Assembly (NCBI GenBank): GCA_039105265.1
Contig: JAPFFF010000004.1
Coordinates: 4,588,001-4,652,000 of the forward strand
Length of the DNA stretch: 64,000 nt
Direction of reading: 5' to 3'
Source of the DNA: Tritrichomonas musculus
Taxonomy: Eukaryota; Parabasalia; Tritrichomonadida; Tritrichomonadidae
The translations under genes and the position numbers were made by a program. Within the stretch, counting starts at the first letter, position 1. Each line of letters opens with the position of its first letter. A model generated the notes under the pieces. That model saw only the letters and a list, made by a program, of their open reading frames with translations, made no database searches and was not told the DNA's origin. Positions 40,746-49,867 of the stretch are shown here, in pieces.

Positions 40746-41399
40746 ATGAGCAATGTTGATGATTCAATAAATCCACCTCATTGGGATTTATTATCAGATG
40801 AAGATAAGAGAATTTATAAAGGAATTTATCAAGCATTATCAGCTCCAACAAATAGGAATAAGAGGAATAAAAGAATAGACGATTTTCGAGAAATAATTGA
40901 TGCAATCATGCTTTTTATTGATCAAGATGAAGCTGATGCTTGGAAAAGGAGACTTGTTTGTGGTGTCTGCAAACTTTCAAATGGTATTGCAGTCAACATT
41001 GCACAATTAAGGAAATTAATTTTCAAATGCAAAGCTTCAATTAATGGATCTCTTAAATTAATGGGATATGATGTTATTGCATCTAAGACGTCGTCATGCA
41101 CCGAACTTTTTGACAAAATACCATACCTTAAAACGAATAGTAGCGAAGTGAGGCAATGGACAATAAGATTATCTTCAAATATTCAAGAACCTCCTGAATG
41201 CAATATAACTCCACCACAAGCAGAGTTTTTTTCTGCAGAGGTCGAGCCACAAAATGATTTGTTTGATATTCGGTTAACTGGTTATAATACAAATTCTAGC
41301 TTAGATACAAATCTCAATTCACATTCAGTCCTTGAAGATGATCTATTAAATCATCCTTTTTTGGGTAATAATATTGATGATATTTTCTCATCATTTTGA
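40746..41399 (+). CDS. Initiator-binding-domain (IBD)-like protein
   Basis: A 217-residue protein. Residues about 10-150 match the IBD-like winged-helix family that is expanded in trichomonads: DAWKRRLVCGVCKLSNGIAV (64-83), a helix with QLRKLIFKCKASINGSLKL (87-105) and MGYDV. This lines up with the IBP39 pattern 'CGW...LNKRTICQVLGIKLNTLNVNL' in position and spacing of the Cys-Gly and the Asn-containing recognition helix. The C-terminal 65 residues are acidic and Asn/Leu-rich, as in an activation or docking tail. It is probably a sequence-specific transcription factor. Binding site unknown. Confidence 0.7.
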   Translation: MSNVDDSINPPHWDLLSDEDKRIYKGIYQALSAPTNRNKRNKRIDDFREIIDAIMLFIDQDEADAWKRRLVCGVCKLSNGIAVNIAQLRKLIFKCKASINGSLKLMGYDVIASKTSSCTELFDKIPYLKTNSSEVRQWTIRLSSNIQEPPECNITPPQAEFFSAEVEPQNDLFDIRLTGYNTNSSLDTNLNSHSVLEDDLLNHPFLGNNIDDIFSSF

Positions 41400-41682
41400 A
41401 ATATTAGCAATTTTTTTTTGCTCGGTATCATGAACATTATTAATTCTTTTTTGTTAATAAGAAAGCGTATATTCTTTCTATAAATCTACGTTTTTTTTTT
41501 TTTTTAAACTATCTATCTAAACAAAGCTTTAGTTTTTATATCGCTACTATTAATTGCAATAATGCAAATAACTTTTTTGCTACGTCAATAAAAATGTTTT
41601 TTTCAAATAATATATATATTTAAAATGAAAAAAGTAAAAAAGTAAATAAATATTTGCCTTTTTAATGTGTTTTTAAATTAAC
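41400..41682. other. Short spacer between convergent genes
   Basis: AT-rich 3' flanks of the IBD and E2 genes. No further feature. Confidence 0.4.
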
Positions 41683-42129
41683 TTAAACAGCATACAGTTT
41701 GGTCCATTCACGAGCTGTTTTTTCGAATTCTTTGGGATCTTTTTCATGTTGGGCTCCGATTGAAGCTACAAGGGGAGATTCCCAGTTTGGATGCTCAAGT
41801 AAATAGTATATAAATTCTATTGCGTTCTTTAAAGTAAATGTTGGTTTCCAATCAGATTTGAGTTGTTCGAGACAAATCTTTCCATCTTCGTTGATGTTTG
41901 GATGATAAATTTTCGTTTCGAATTTAATTGATGGTGGAGATGAAGGATATTGTGCTGGAATTGTCATTGATAAAAAGAAGATACCTTCTTCATATGGTGT
42001 ATTTTCTGGTGGGCTTAAGGTAACGCGGAGTTTAGATAGATCATCTTCTTCTGAATCTATTGTGAATTTAAGTGAGTCATCATCTTGATATTGAAGTAAT
42101 TCTCGAGAAACTGCTTTATTGGCTGTCAT
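41683..42129 (-). CDS. Ubiquitin-conjugating enzyme E2
   Basis: A 148-residue, single-domain UBC protein of standard length. The HPN motif is at 76-78 (YHPNINEDG). The catalytic Cys is Cys 86 in GKICLEQLKSDWKP. The YPSSPP turn (61-66) and NWESPL (115-120) are also in place. It should accept ubiquitin from E1 and pass it to substrates with an E3, in cytosol or nucleus. Among subfamilies it is nearest the Ubc4/UBE2D-UBE2L type by eye, but the exact class is uncertain. A RING E3 candidate is encoded at 12,904-14,742, but no functional link is shown. Confidence 0.92.
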   Translation of the reverse strand: MTANKAVSRELLQYQDDDSLKFTIDSEEDDLSKLRVTLSPPENTPYEEGIFFLSMTIPAQYPSSPPSIKFETKIYHPNINEDGKICLEQLKSDWKPTFTLKNAIEFIYYLLEHPNWESPLVASIGAQHEKDPKEFEKTAREWTKLYAV

Positions 42130-43172
42130 TTAAATAAATAAATAGGTCGATTGAAATTCAATTAAAAAACTTTTGTTTGAACATTTATAAATTCTCAAAA
42201 CGTGTAGCCATTTAATGCTTCAAAAATTCTCAATATACTTATCGTTTAATAACTTTTTGTTTAATTTTGATTGATGGTGAATTTTAAGAATTTTCCTCCA
42301 CACTTTTTGAGAGCTATGCTCTCAAAAAGTTATTACGGGAAATTCGTAAATCTCTGAATTGCTTTCACTTTTTGAGTTATCACACTCAAAAAGTGAACCA
42401 TTCAAGAGATTTTTTTATGCTCTTTGAATAAATTTGCATGAATTGTATATTGATACTGGTTTATAAAAAATATAAAATTGTTGCAAAAAGAAACTTTAAA
42501 TGATTATTTATTTATAAAAAACATATTTTGGTAATGGATTATTGATTCAATCTTTTTTTGAAATGAATCATATATTTCGTTTTAGATCATATTAAAAACT
42601 ATAAATAAAAAATAAATTCAATTGATCAAAAGTCTACCAACAGTCGAGAATCGACTTTTTAAATTTCTGAAGCTCTATTTGAATCATGATTATAAAACAT
42701 CCAATATAAAACTTATTAATAAATATAAATAAATAATCATATACAAGTATATAAGTAGAATATATATTTAGCATTTGAAAATATAAAACAGAAATCGAGA
42801 TTACGCACTTTTATATTTCTGAAACTCTGTTTGATTTTTTTAAACAAAGAAATATCCTTGTAAATGTAAGATATTTCATAGTATAAAATATAATATATAC
42901 TATTAAATATATTGATAAATGATAAAATATTTTTTTATTTCATTTATATCTTTTAATTAATTCTATAATTCTGAAATAAAAAATTCAAAATAAACAAACA
43001 GATCTTTTGAAAAATAAAAAGTGGAGACTCGGCTTCTGATGGATGAAATGAAGTAAAAAATATTTTTTCTGATTCTATATTTTGTTCCTATTATAAATAT
43101 ACACTTTTTATAAATTTTAAATAAGTTGGCTAAAAAAATCGTTATCTATCGTTACACCTCTATTTTTTGAGG
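42130..43172. other. Spacer with two stem-loops
   Basis: Over 1 kb of AT-rich sequence between divergent genes. It holds the stem-loop pair at 42,302-42,396 listed separately. No gene is supported. Confidence 0.45.
42302..42396. repeat. Pair of perfect 13-bp stem-loops sharing CTTTTTGAG
   Basis: First stem: ACTTTTTGAGAGC (42,302-42,314) and its complement (42,318-42,330), 3-nt loop. Second stem: TCACTTTTTGAGT (42,365-42,377) and its complement (42,384-42,396), 6-nt loop. The second is extended by AAATCTCTGAAT and ATTCAAGAGATTT with one bulge. The word CTTTTTGA also occurs in arms of both foldback elements, so these may be short relics of the same kind of element. Confidence 0.7.
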
Positions 43173-44192
43173 ATGAGAAAAACATCAAGACTCTCATCAC
43201 AAAAACGAGAAAAATCTACACCAGCAAAAGCTGTAACTCGAGATAAAAATGATGATCCTCCTGATTTAACAGCAATTATTCAGAAACTAGAAGCTGATAA
43301 TAGAAAAGTTGCCAATAAGTATCAAGACCTTGAATTTCAACTAGAAGAAGTACAAGTTAAAAATGAGCTTCTTAATAAATTAAATTCTAATGATGTATCA
43401 AATGACGACGAATTTAATGATCAAATTGATCTTGACGAATTAAAGCAGAGTGTCATTTCTTTAAGACGAGAAAAAAGAGATGAAGAAGAAAGATTCAAAT
43501 ACTCGCAGTATGTACTACAAGAAAAATCTGCTGATATTGAATTTCTTCAGTTTGAGATGAATGAATTAAATTTAATTGCACCTCGAATTGATTCATCATC
43601 ACCAGAGGTGCAAAAAGCATTAGAAAAGCAACTTAAGGAAATGAACGAAGAACTCAAAACGAATGAGGACCGTCTTACTATATTACGTAAAGAAGAATCT
43701 GATGCAAAAGAAAATATGAAAAAAAGAGAAATTGTAATGAAAGGGCATAACTCGGCAAAACCACTGCCAGCGAATTGGACTGAGGAAAGAAATGAAATTC
43801 TCAAAAAACAGCAAAAAATGAACAATAAACTTAATCATTTAAACGAAAAGCAAAGAGAATTATTAGATCAACTTACTAATCTAAAAACACAATTCTATAC
43901 TGATCTTGAAATTGATGATAAAGAACTTAAAAAAACTTTAGTAGCTGAACTTGAATGCAATTCAAATCCTGCTGCTGCTAATCTTCAAAATGCAATTGCA
44001 GCAGAAATAGAATACAACAATATTCTTGAATCTGAATTGAATGAAGTTCGAGCAACCACCGAATATATTAAAAAATATAGAGAAACTTGTTTCAATAGAG
44101 GTAAAAATCAATTTGAATTAGAATCATCTCGAAAAAGAATTGAGCTTTTGCAAGAGCAACTTAACAAAATATCACAACACTTTTCTACCTAG
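43173..44192 (+). CDS. Coiled-coil protein of unknown function
   Basis: A 340-residue protein (MRKTSRLSSQKREKS). A basic, Ser/Thr-rich N-terminus of about 30 residues is followed by an almost continuous Glu/Lys/Leu coiled coil to the end, with a short break near 190-200 (ending PLPANW). No signal or membrane segment. The start at 43,173 is the first ATG; the frame is open slightly upstream without one. Such proteins are often cytoskeletal or axonemal, but no family was recognised. It is convergent with the borealin-like gene, with only 77 bp between stops. Confidence 0.65.
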   Translation: MRKTSRLSSQKREKSTPAKAVTRDKNDDPPDLTAIIQKLEADNRKVANKYQDLEFQLEEVQVKNELLNKLNSNDVSNDDEFNDQIDLDELKQSVISLRREKRDEEERFKYSQYVLQEKSADIEFLQFEMNELNLIAPRIDSSSPEVQKALEKQLKEMNEELKTNEDRLTILRKEESDAKENMKKREIVMKGHNSAKPLPANWTEERNEILKKQQKMNNKLNHLNEKQRELLDQLTNLKTQFYTDLEIDDKELKKTLVAELECNSNPAAANLQNAIAAEIEYNNILESELNEVRATTEYIKKYRETCFNRGKNQFELESSRKRIELLQEQLNKISQHFST

Positions 44193-44269
44193 CTGTGTTT
44201 TTATTCATATTATATATTTTTTATCAATAAAACTGTTTGTAATCTCATATTATTTTTATAAAACAAAAA

Positions 44270-44767
44270 TCATGGCTTCTTTGGCATTTTTGGGGATTTT
44301 GGAGATGGTTTACTTCTAGGTGTTCCGCGGGGTGTATTATTAGAAAGGTTTGAAGTATGTCCTGAAAATTGGCTAGACGATGTTAAATGAGTTGGTGATT
44401 TAGTTAAAACTTGTTTTGGTGACTTAGATTTAGTTACTGTATTCTTTTGTTGTGTTGGTGTTTCTTTCTTTGCCATTTTCTTTGAATTATTATTCGAAGA
44501 TGCAAATGGTGATTGTGCTTTTCTCTTTGGTGATGGGGGTGGAGATTTTGCAGATGAATTTAATGAAGCAGCTTTTTGAATATCACCATGATATTTTTCC
44601 ATAAGCTCTTTAACAGTCATCTTTCTAACATTTTCAGGAATTGCTAACAATGTGAGATCTAACGCAGATTGTAAATTAGCACTTACATTTTCAGCATTGA
44701 CACGGATTAGTTCGCATCTATTTTTAACTTCTTGATCAAAATCAGCAAGAATTGTATCAGTGTTCAT
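44270..44767 (-). CDS. Borealin-like protein (chromosomal passenger complex candidate)
   Basis: A 165-residue protein. Residues about 5-60 (ILADFDQEVKNRCELI, then LLAIPENVRKMTVKELM) match the Nbl1/borealin N-terminal helix pattern: 'FDxEVxxR', then 'LPxxVRxM'. In other eukaryotes this region joins INCENP and survivin in a three-helix bundle that directs Aurora kinase to centromeres. The rest is basic and rich in Ser, Pro and Lys, with many SP and TP sites, as in borealin linkers controlled by mitotic kinases. The C-terminal dimerisation domain of animal borealin is absent, as in yeast Nbl1. Assignment rests on the N-terminal pattern. Confidence 0.6.
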   Translation of the reverse strand: MNTDTILADFDQEVKNRCELIRVNAENVSANLQSALDLTLLAIPENVRKMTVKELMEKYHGDIQKAASLNSSAKSPPPSPKRKAQSPFASSNNNSKKMAKKETPTQQKNTVTKSKSPKQVLTKSPTHLTSSSQFSGHTSNLSNNTPRGTPRSKPSPKSPKMPKKP

Positions 44768-44973
44768 TTATATACTAAAATTTTTAAACGTATAAAAACC
44801 GATCTTTTTTGACTTCAACCGTTTAAATATAGATCAATTTTTATTTTAATGGAATAAAAAAAAAAAAAATCGTTAAAGAAGTTTAGAACAAAAAGTTTTA
44901 TTTAATTGTTAAGTTAACAACAAAATATTAAATGATAAATGATAGTGCATAAGTGATTCAGTTGATTATATGC

Positions 44974-47439
44974 TTAGTTAAGGTCATTGTCAATGGATTT
45001 AAGAATTGATTCCCAATCAGCATTTGGATCACTGTTGTTTAAGAAAGTTAATCCCTTTTCAACCACCAATTCCCATTTTTCCTCATCTTTTGGTGCCTTT
45101 CTTCTAATGCAACAGATTACAAATGCTGTCATGAATTGCTCTCGCTTTAATCCCTTTGAATTTGATGGTTCTGGAATAGGGAATCCAATAGAATTAACAA
45201 GTCCTTTTTCATTTGTCCATGAGCCATCAGCATTTTGAAGTTGAAGAACGCGCAATAAGAAGAAAAGGTATTTCTTTGGCTTTGCTGCTGGAGGAGGAGC
45301 TTGTGATTTTTCTTCAGGTTTTTTAGGTTCTTCATTTTGTGACGATTTGTTCAAATCAATAACTTGATCTTTGTTAGCTGTAGAAATCGATGCTGGCATT
45401 TGGCCAATAAATACTTTTGTATCTTCTTGGTTATCAGTTTCATTTTTATTTGAAGATTTGGTTGTTTTTGCATTATGTGGTGCTGCTGGTGGTTGTTGTT
45501 GTACTGGGGCAGCTTCATTATTTGCTGGTGGAGCTGCTGCATCGCCCGCTGGAGCAGCTGCTTGTGGCAAACGTTGATGTGCAAATCGACGATAATTCAT
45601 ATCATTCAGAATATGAACTTCATCGCCTGGATGGTCGCCATATAATATTGGCATAGGCATTGGTCTTGGAACAGGCATTGGCATTGGGAATGGTCGCGGG
45701 ATTGGCCTTGGGAAAGGTCTTGGATGAGGCCAAATAATTGGCCTATCATCATCGTCATCATTATGATTTTTCTCTTCTTCTTTCTCTTTGTCTGTTGGTT
45801 CTTGGATCCATCCGATACCCATGTGAGACAAACGAGAGTCAACATGTGACACATCACCTTCGACTTCTTCTTCACGTTCAACAACAACAATGGATGAAGT
45901 ATCTGGTGTTAATATTTGATTTGCAAGTGCGAGTTCTGCTTTCTCTTCCGGTGATGCAGTACGCATTTTTTCAAAGGCCCAAAGACTATTGAGGATTGGC
46001 AATTGAGATTCTGTAGTTTGGAATTTAATGTCAAGATTAGAACATTTCAATCTGACATCAGGTCCTTCTTTGCTAGTAATACCATCAACAGCGAGAAAAG
46101 TAGAAAATGTATATCCTGGGATAATTGGAGGAAGTGGAAATTCTTTGGTAGAATTATCATTATTATTGTCTTGGTCATTTGATGAAACAGATAACTTTGC
46201 ATTCTCAATTTCGGCTGTTGCGGTCATTTTAATGACAGAAAGGAAGCTAGATATAACTGATGACTCATCTGCAACAGGAACATAGCAGGCACCAACTGTT
46301 TGAGCTATTTTACGTAAATCTCCTCTTGAAAATGGTTCTAAGAAGAAGTAATTGTGACCAGGAGTAAGTTTGGTATCCTCTGGTAAAGATGAAGCAATAA
46401 CCATAACAACTGATTCCATTTCTGAAGTATTGACTTTTTCAAGTATTTTGGTTTGCATATCAGCGAATGAAGCATTATCAGCATTATGATCAGTTTGTTG
46501 TTTCAAGCAATTCAAAGCTTGTTTTTGGGTGTCATCATTGAGGAAAGTGGGTTGATCAAATAATTGAAAAGAGTTCATGCCGAACTTGCAGAAATTAAAT
46601 TTGCATCCTTGTGGAACTGATAAAACAAAGAATTCAAGAGCACGCATGATAAGAGAAATCTGGCCGCCTGTAAGATTTGGACTATTTTCAAACATAACTG
46701 TAAATTGAGAAGGATGGTTACGATAAGAACGTGGAGCTGTCGCTACGATATTAAGAAATGTTTTGTTATCTATATTTTGGTATAGGCATCGTCCAATAAT
46801 ATTTTCTTCAAATTTAATAACAACATGAAGAGGATGAAAGATAGATAGCGAGTCGCATGTAATAGTTCCTTTAGAATCTTTAAATTCAATCTTCGAATTA
46901 TCACTAAATGGTGTTGTGATTGAAGCTATTTTTGATAATGAGTCTGTTACATCAAGTTGAAGTTTTAATGGTGGAGGAGTCAATCCAAGTCTTAAATTCT
47001 CGGAAAATGAAGTAATTGATGTTGGTAAAACAAGTAAAAATCCATTATGCAAAGGATTAAGAGCAATTACGAAATAGAGCGCAAATTTGCATGTTTCTTT
47101 TGGTGCAAGAGTTCCAATATCAATTCTAATATCATTATTTTCGCTAACTTGTGCCATTGCTGCAAAGTCATTTTGTGCTAGAGTATCATCGTATTCAACT
47201 CTTGCTGAATCATTTCGCGCAACTCTAGAAACAACCTTTTGTCCACCAAATTCAACTTTAAATTTTGTAGAGCAAACACCAGCGGGGAGTGGGAAAGTAA
47301 ATGATGTTTCGATTGGAGTGTCCAATTTATTTTCAAATGTGCCTTTAAATGCAGCTTGGCAAACGCCATCTTTAATATGTCCTGCAATACGAAGTTCTTG
47401 AACTGGTTGGCCGTTTCCTGTTATTAAAGAAACTTTCAT
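44974..47439 (-). CDS. VIT domain/vWA-like protein with Pro-rich linker
   Basis: An 821-residue protein. Residues 1 to about 130 form a VIT (vault inter-alpha-trypsin) domain, with FTFPLPAGVCSTKF and ARNDSARVEYDDTLAQ. A vWA-like domain (about 235-400) follows, but its metal site, normally DxSxS, reads FENSPNLTGG, so metal binding is doubtful. A Pro/Met/Arg repeat (about 565-600, PHPRPFPRPIPRPF) and a Gln/Ala/Pro linker lead to a C-terminal domain (about 716-821) with LQNADGSW, as at the end of VWA5A/PARP4-type proteins. No signal peptide is seen, so it is probably cytosolic. It is divergent from AP-2 sigma, with 119 bp between starts. Confidence 0.8.
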   Translation of the reverse strand: MKVSLITGNGQPVQELRIAGHIKDGVCQAAFKGTFENKLDTPIETSFTFPLPAGVCSTKFKVEFGGQKVVSRVARNDSARVEYDDTLAQNDFAAMAQVSENNDIRIDIGTLAPKETCKFALYFVIALNPLHNGFLLVLPTSITSFSENLRLGLTPPPLKLQLDVTDSLSKIASITTPFSDNSKIEFKDSKGTITCDSLSIFHPLHVVIKFEENIIGRCLYQNIDNKTFLNIVATAPRSYRNHPSQFTVMFENSPNLTGGQISLIMRALEFFVLSVPQGCKFNFCKFGMNSFQLFDQPTFLNDDTQKQALNCLKQQTDHNADNASFADMQTKILEKVNTSEMESVVMVIASSLPEDTKLTPGHNYFFLEPFSRGDLRKIAQTVGACYVPVADESSVISSFLSVIKMTATAEIENAKLSVSSNDQDNNNDNSTKEFPLPPIIPGYTFSTFLAVDGITSKEGPDVRLKCSNLDIKFQTTESQLPILNSLWAFEKMRTASPEEKAELALANQILTPDTSSIVVVEREEEVEGDVSHVDSRLSHMGIGWIQEPTDKEKEEEKNHNDDDDDRPIIWPHPRPFPRPIPRPFPMPMPVPRPMPMPILYGDHPGDEVHILNDMNYRRFAHQRLPQAAAPAGDAAAPPANNEAAPVQQQPPAAPHNAKTTKSSNKNETDNQEDTKVFIGQMPASISTANKDQVIDLNKSSQNEEPKKPEEKSQAPPPAAKPKKYLFFLLRVLQLQNADGSWTNEKGLVNSIGFPIPEPSNSKGLKREQFMTAFVICCIRRKAPKDEEKWELVVEKGLTFLNNSDPNADWESILKSIDNDLN

Positions 47440-47455
47440 TAATTAAAATTTTAAA

Positions 47456-47462
47456 AAAATGA
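47456..47462 (-). promoter_or_regulatory. Initiator-like motif TCATTTT (minus strand)
   Basis: TCATTTT read on the minus strand fits the trichomonad Initiator, and its A lies about 20 bases before the ATG of the VIT/vWA-like gene. It sits in the 119-bp divergent promoter region shared with AP-2 sigma. Confidence 0.35.
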
Positions 47463-47558
47463 AGTAAATTTGATTTTCAAAAATTTTATTTCAAAAAAAT
47501 ATATCGTTTGATTAAGATATTCAAACAAAGTTAGTCAAAATTCAGTAAATTGCAAAAA

Positions 47559-48017
47559 ATGATCCATTTCATTCTCGTTTTCAACAGGCAAGGTAAAACA
47601 CGTTTATCCAAGTGGTACGAACCTCAAACAAAGAAGGATAAGGATAAGATCACACGTGAAGTTACAAACGCAATCCTTTCACGTCCAACAAACTTCTGCA
47701 CTTTCATCGAGTGGAGAGATCGCAAACTTGTATACAACCGTTACGCAAGCCTTTTCTTTGTTATGTGCGTTGATGTTAACGATAATGAATCAATGATGCT
47801 TGATGCTATCCACTTTTATGTTGAAACACTTGATGCCTTCTTTGGCAATGTCAGAGAAGTCGATATCATCTTTGGCTTCCACTATGCTTACATGTTACTA
47901 GATGAAATTATTCTTGCTGGCGAATTTGTCGAATCATCTAGAGTCAATCCTATCCAATCACTTGTTGATCAGAGAGAAGCAATTGTAGCAGAACCCGGAA
48001 AACCATTCGAACTTTAA
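47559..48017 (+). CDS. AP2S1: AP-2 complex sigma subunit
   Basis: A 152-residue small adaptin, close to the usual 142. MIHFILVFNRQGKTRLSKWY is nearly the family consensus at the N-terminus, and FFVMCVDVNDNE, AIHFYVETLDAFFGNV and DEIILAGE follow in order. The last 20 residues extend past the usual end. As part of the AP-2 tetramer it helps bind cargo with acidic dileucine signals for clathrin-mediated uptake at the plasma membrane. AP-1 sigma is closely related, but the match to sigma-2 is better. The start at 47,559 gives the family N-terminus. The stop is TAAA. Confidence 0.92.
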   Translation: MIHFILVFNRQGKTRLSKWYEPQTKKDKDKITREVTNAILSRPTNFCTFIEWRDRKLVYNRYASLFFVMCVDVNDNESMMLDAIHFYVETLDAFFGNVREVDIIFGFHYAYMLLDEIILAGEFVESSRVNPIQSLVDQREAIVAEPGKPFEL

Positions 48018-49867
48018 ACATACTAAATCATATTATTTTACATCAGTTTAAATGGTTGATAATATTTTTTAATTTCGATGTAAACTTTCATAAAAGTTTT
48101 CATTTCCTCATATATTTTATTCCATTTTTTATTTTTCACCTGAATATATTTTCCTCTTACTAAAAATTATTATTATTATCTTTAGATAAAAAATATTAAT
48201 ATATCAGTAATAGAAAAATATTATACTAGTATTATGTACAAGCCAAAATTGCAAACAAAAGATTCATTATGAAACTCAGAAAGTATAGTTGATAAAGATT
48301 TTATTAATAAATCTCAATCTATGTAATAAAGATAATAATATTTTGGTTATAAAAATGCATTATATCATTTTACCAGCATTTTACGAATTACTTAAAAAAT
48401 GTATTAATTCCTATTTGTTATCATAACGATTTATATGCTACAATTCAGACCGATTTGAAAGGATGTTTCAAAATTAAAATTTTTGTTGGTTAAGAAATAA
48501 TCCAACATCAAACCAACTTAATCTTGCAACACCTTTTCAATTATGATAAAATTTGATGTGAAAACATTTTGAAAAGGTGTTGAGAATTTAAGGATAAAGT
48601 TGGATTTAAATTTAATTGAAAAAAATTGAATTTGCACAGAAATTATTGAATACGCATTGAATTTATTTCTATAGGTATTCAATATTTTCAAAGCTCCTCT
48701 TAAATCAATCCCAAAAAAACAATTCTCACAGGATTTTCTAATGAATTTTTTGTTGTGCGTTATGTTTTAATGAACGTGAAATCATCGAAATTTTTTGATC
48801 ATGCCAATAAAATGGTTAGAAAATGATTGCATAAAAAAGTGAAAAAATCAGATATTTGGATCATGTAATGAATAAGTATTTACTAATAAAAAGTATATAT
48901 TAAAAATATGCATTAATTATATATAAAAGTGAATGTAGTTTTGTAGGTCTATCACTGTCATACATGAAATTAAGAGAACTTTTTATCGAAATTTTCAGAC
49001 CTCTTTTTTTTATCTGTTGATTTTATTGAACCCATATTGAAAATATATAAAATCCCGAAGATTTACAATTAATGTACATAATTTATGAATATATATATAA
49101 AATATTCATTTGGAAAATGATATTGGAATATCGTACCATTGAAAAAAATTCAATTATTTTCATATAGGTAGTTGGATCTTCTAGAAAGAAGCAATTTTGA
49201 CATTTAGAAAAGGTATGATCATACTAGCTAATATGTCGTTAATAATTCGTTATATCTGAAAATTTAATAAATGAATCAGAAAAAGAAATATGATTGCATT
49301 TTTTGGATTTTCTTGAGTAAAGCCTATATATTTTGATTGTCAATCAATGTATCATACTGCGATACCATTTTGATATGGAAAAATAGAATCCAAATTGAGA
49401 AACTTGTTGTTCAAATTGAACAATTTTGATGAAATTTCTTAATAACGGATAAATTTTGTTTAGTATTCAAATTTCTAAAATAAAAATACATATTTTTTAA
49501 ATATCTTTTTCATTTCTTTTCGATTAAATTGAGTAATTATTAATATAATATATAAATACAATTCTAAAAGATTAATACTATTTAAAATAAATTTTAATAG
49601 TAATTTAATTGATAAAATTTACATATATGGTGTTTTATTTTTATTTAACTTTTCAATATAGTTTATTATTTCAAGTTTTTGAATCATAAATAAAATAAAA
49701 GAGTTGTATATCCATTCATCTATCTAAAACGTCTCTTTTTGATTATAATTTCAAAGGAATTCTCCAAGAAAAATCAAAAAAAATTATAAATTTTAATTTT
49801 CAAAAAAATTCTGTGAAATCTATGAAAAAGTTATATAACGCTATGAATGTTTATTAAAAAACAGGAT
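48018..49867. other. Spacer between convergent genes, with one hairpin
   Basis: About 1.85 kb of AT-rich sequence between AP-2 sigma and the BEACH gene. It holds the inverted repeat listed at 48,499-48,606. No gene is supported. Confidence 0.45.
48499..48606. repeat. Inverted repeat with 14-bp perfect stem
   Basis: CAACACCTTTTCAA (48,527-48,540) pairs with its complement (48,569-48,582). Looser pairing continues outward between AATCCAAC and the matching GTTGGATT. It could be a small foldback relic. Confidence 0.6.
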
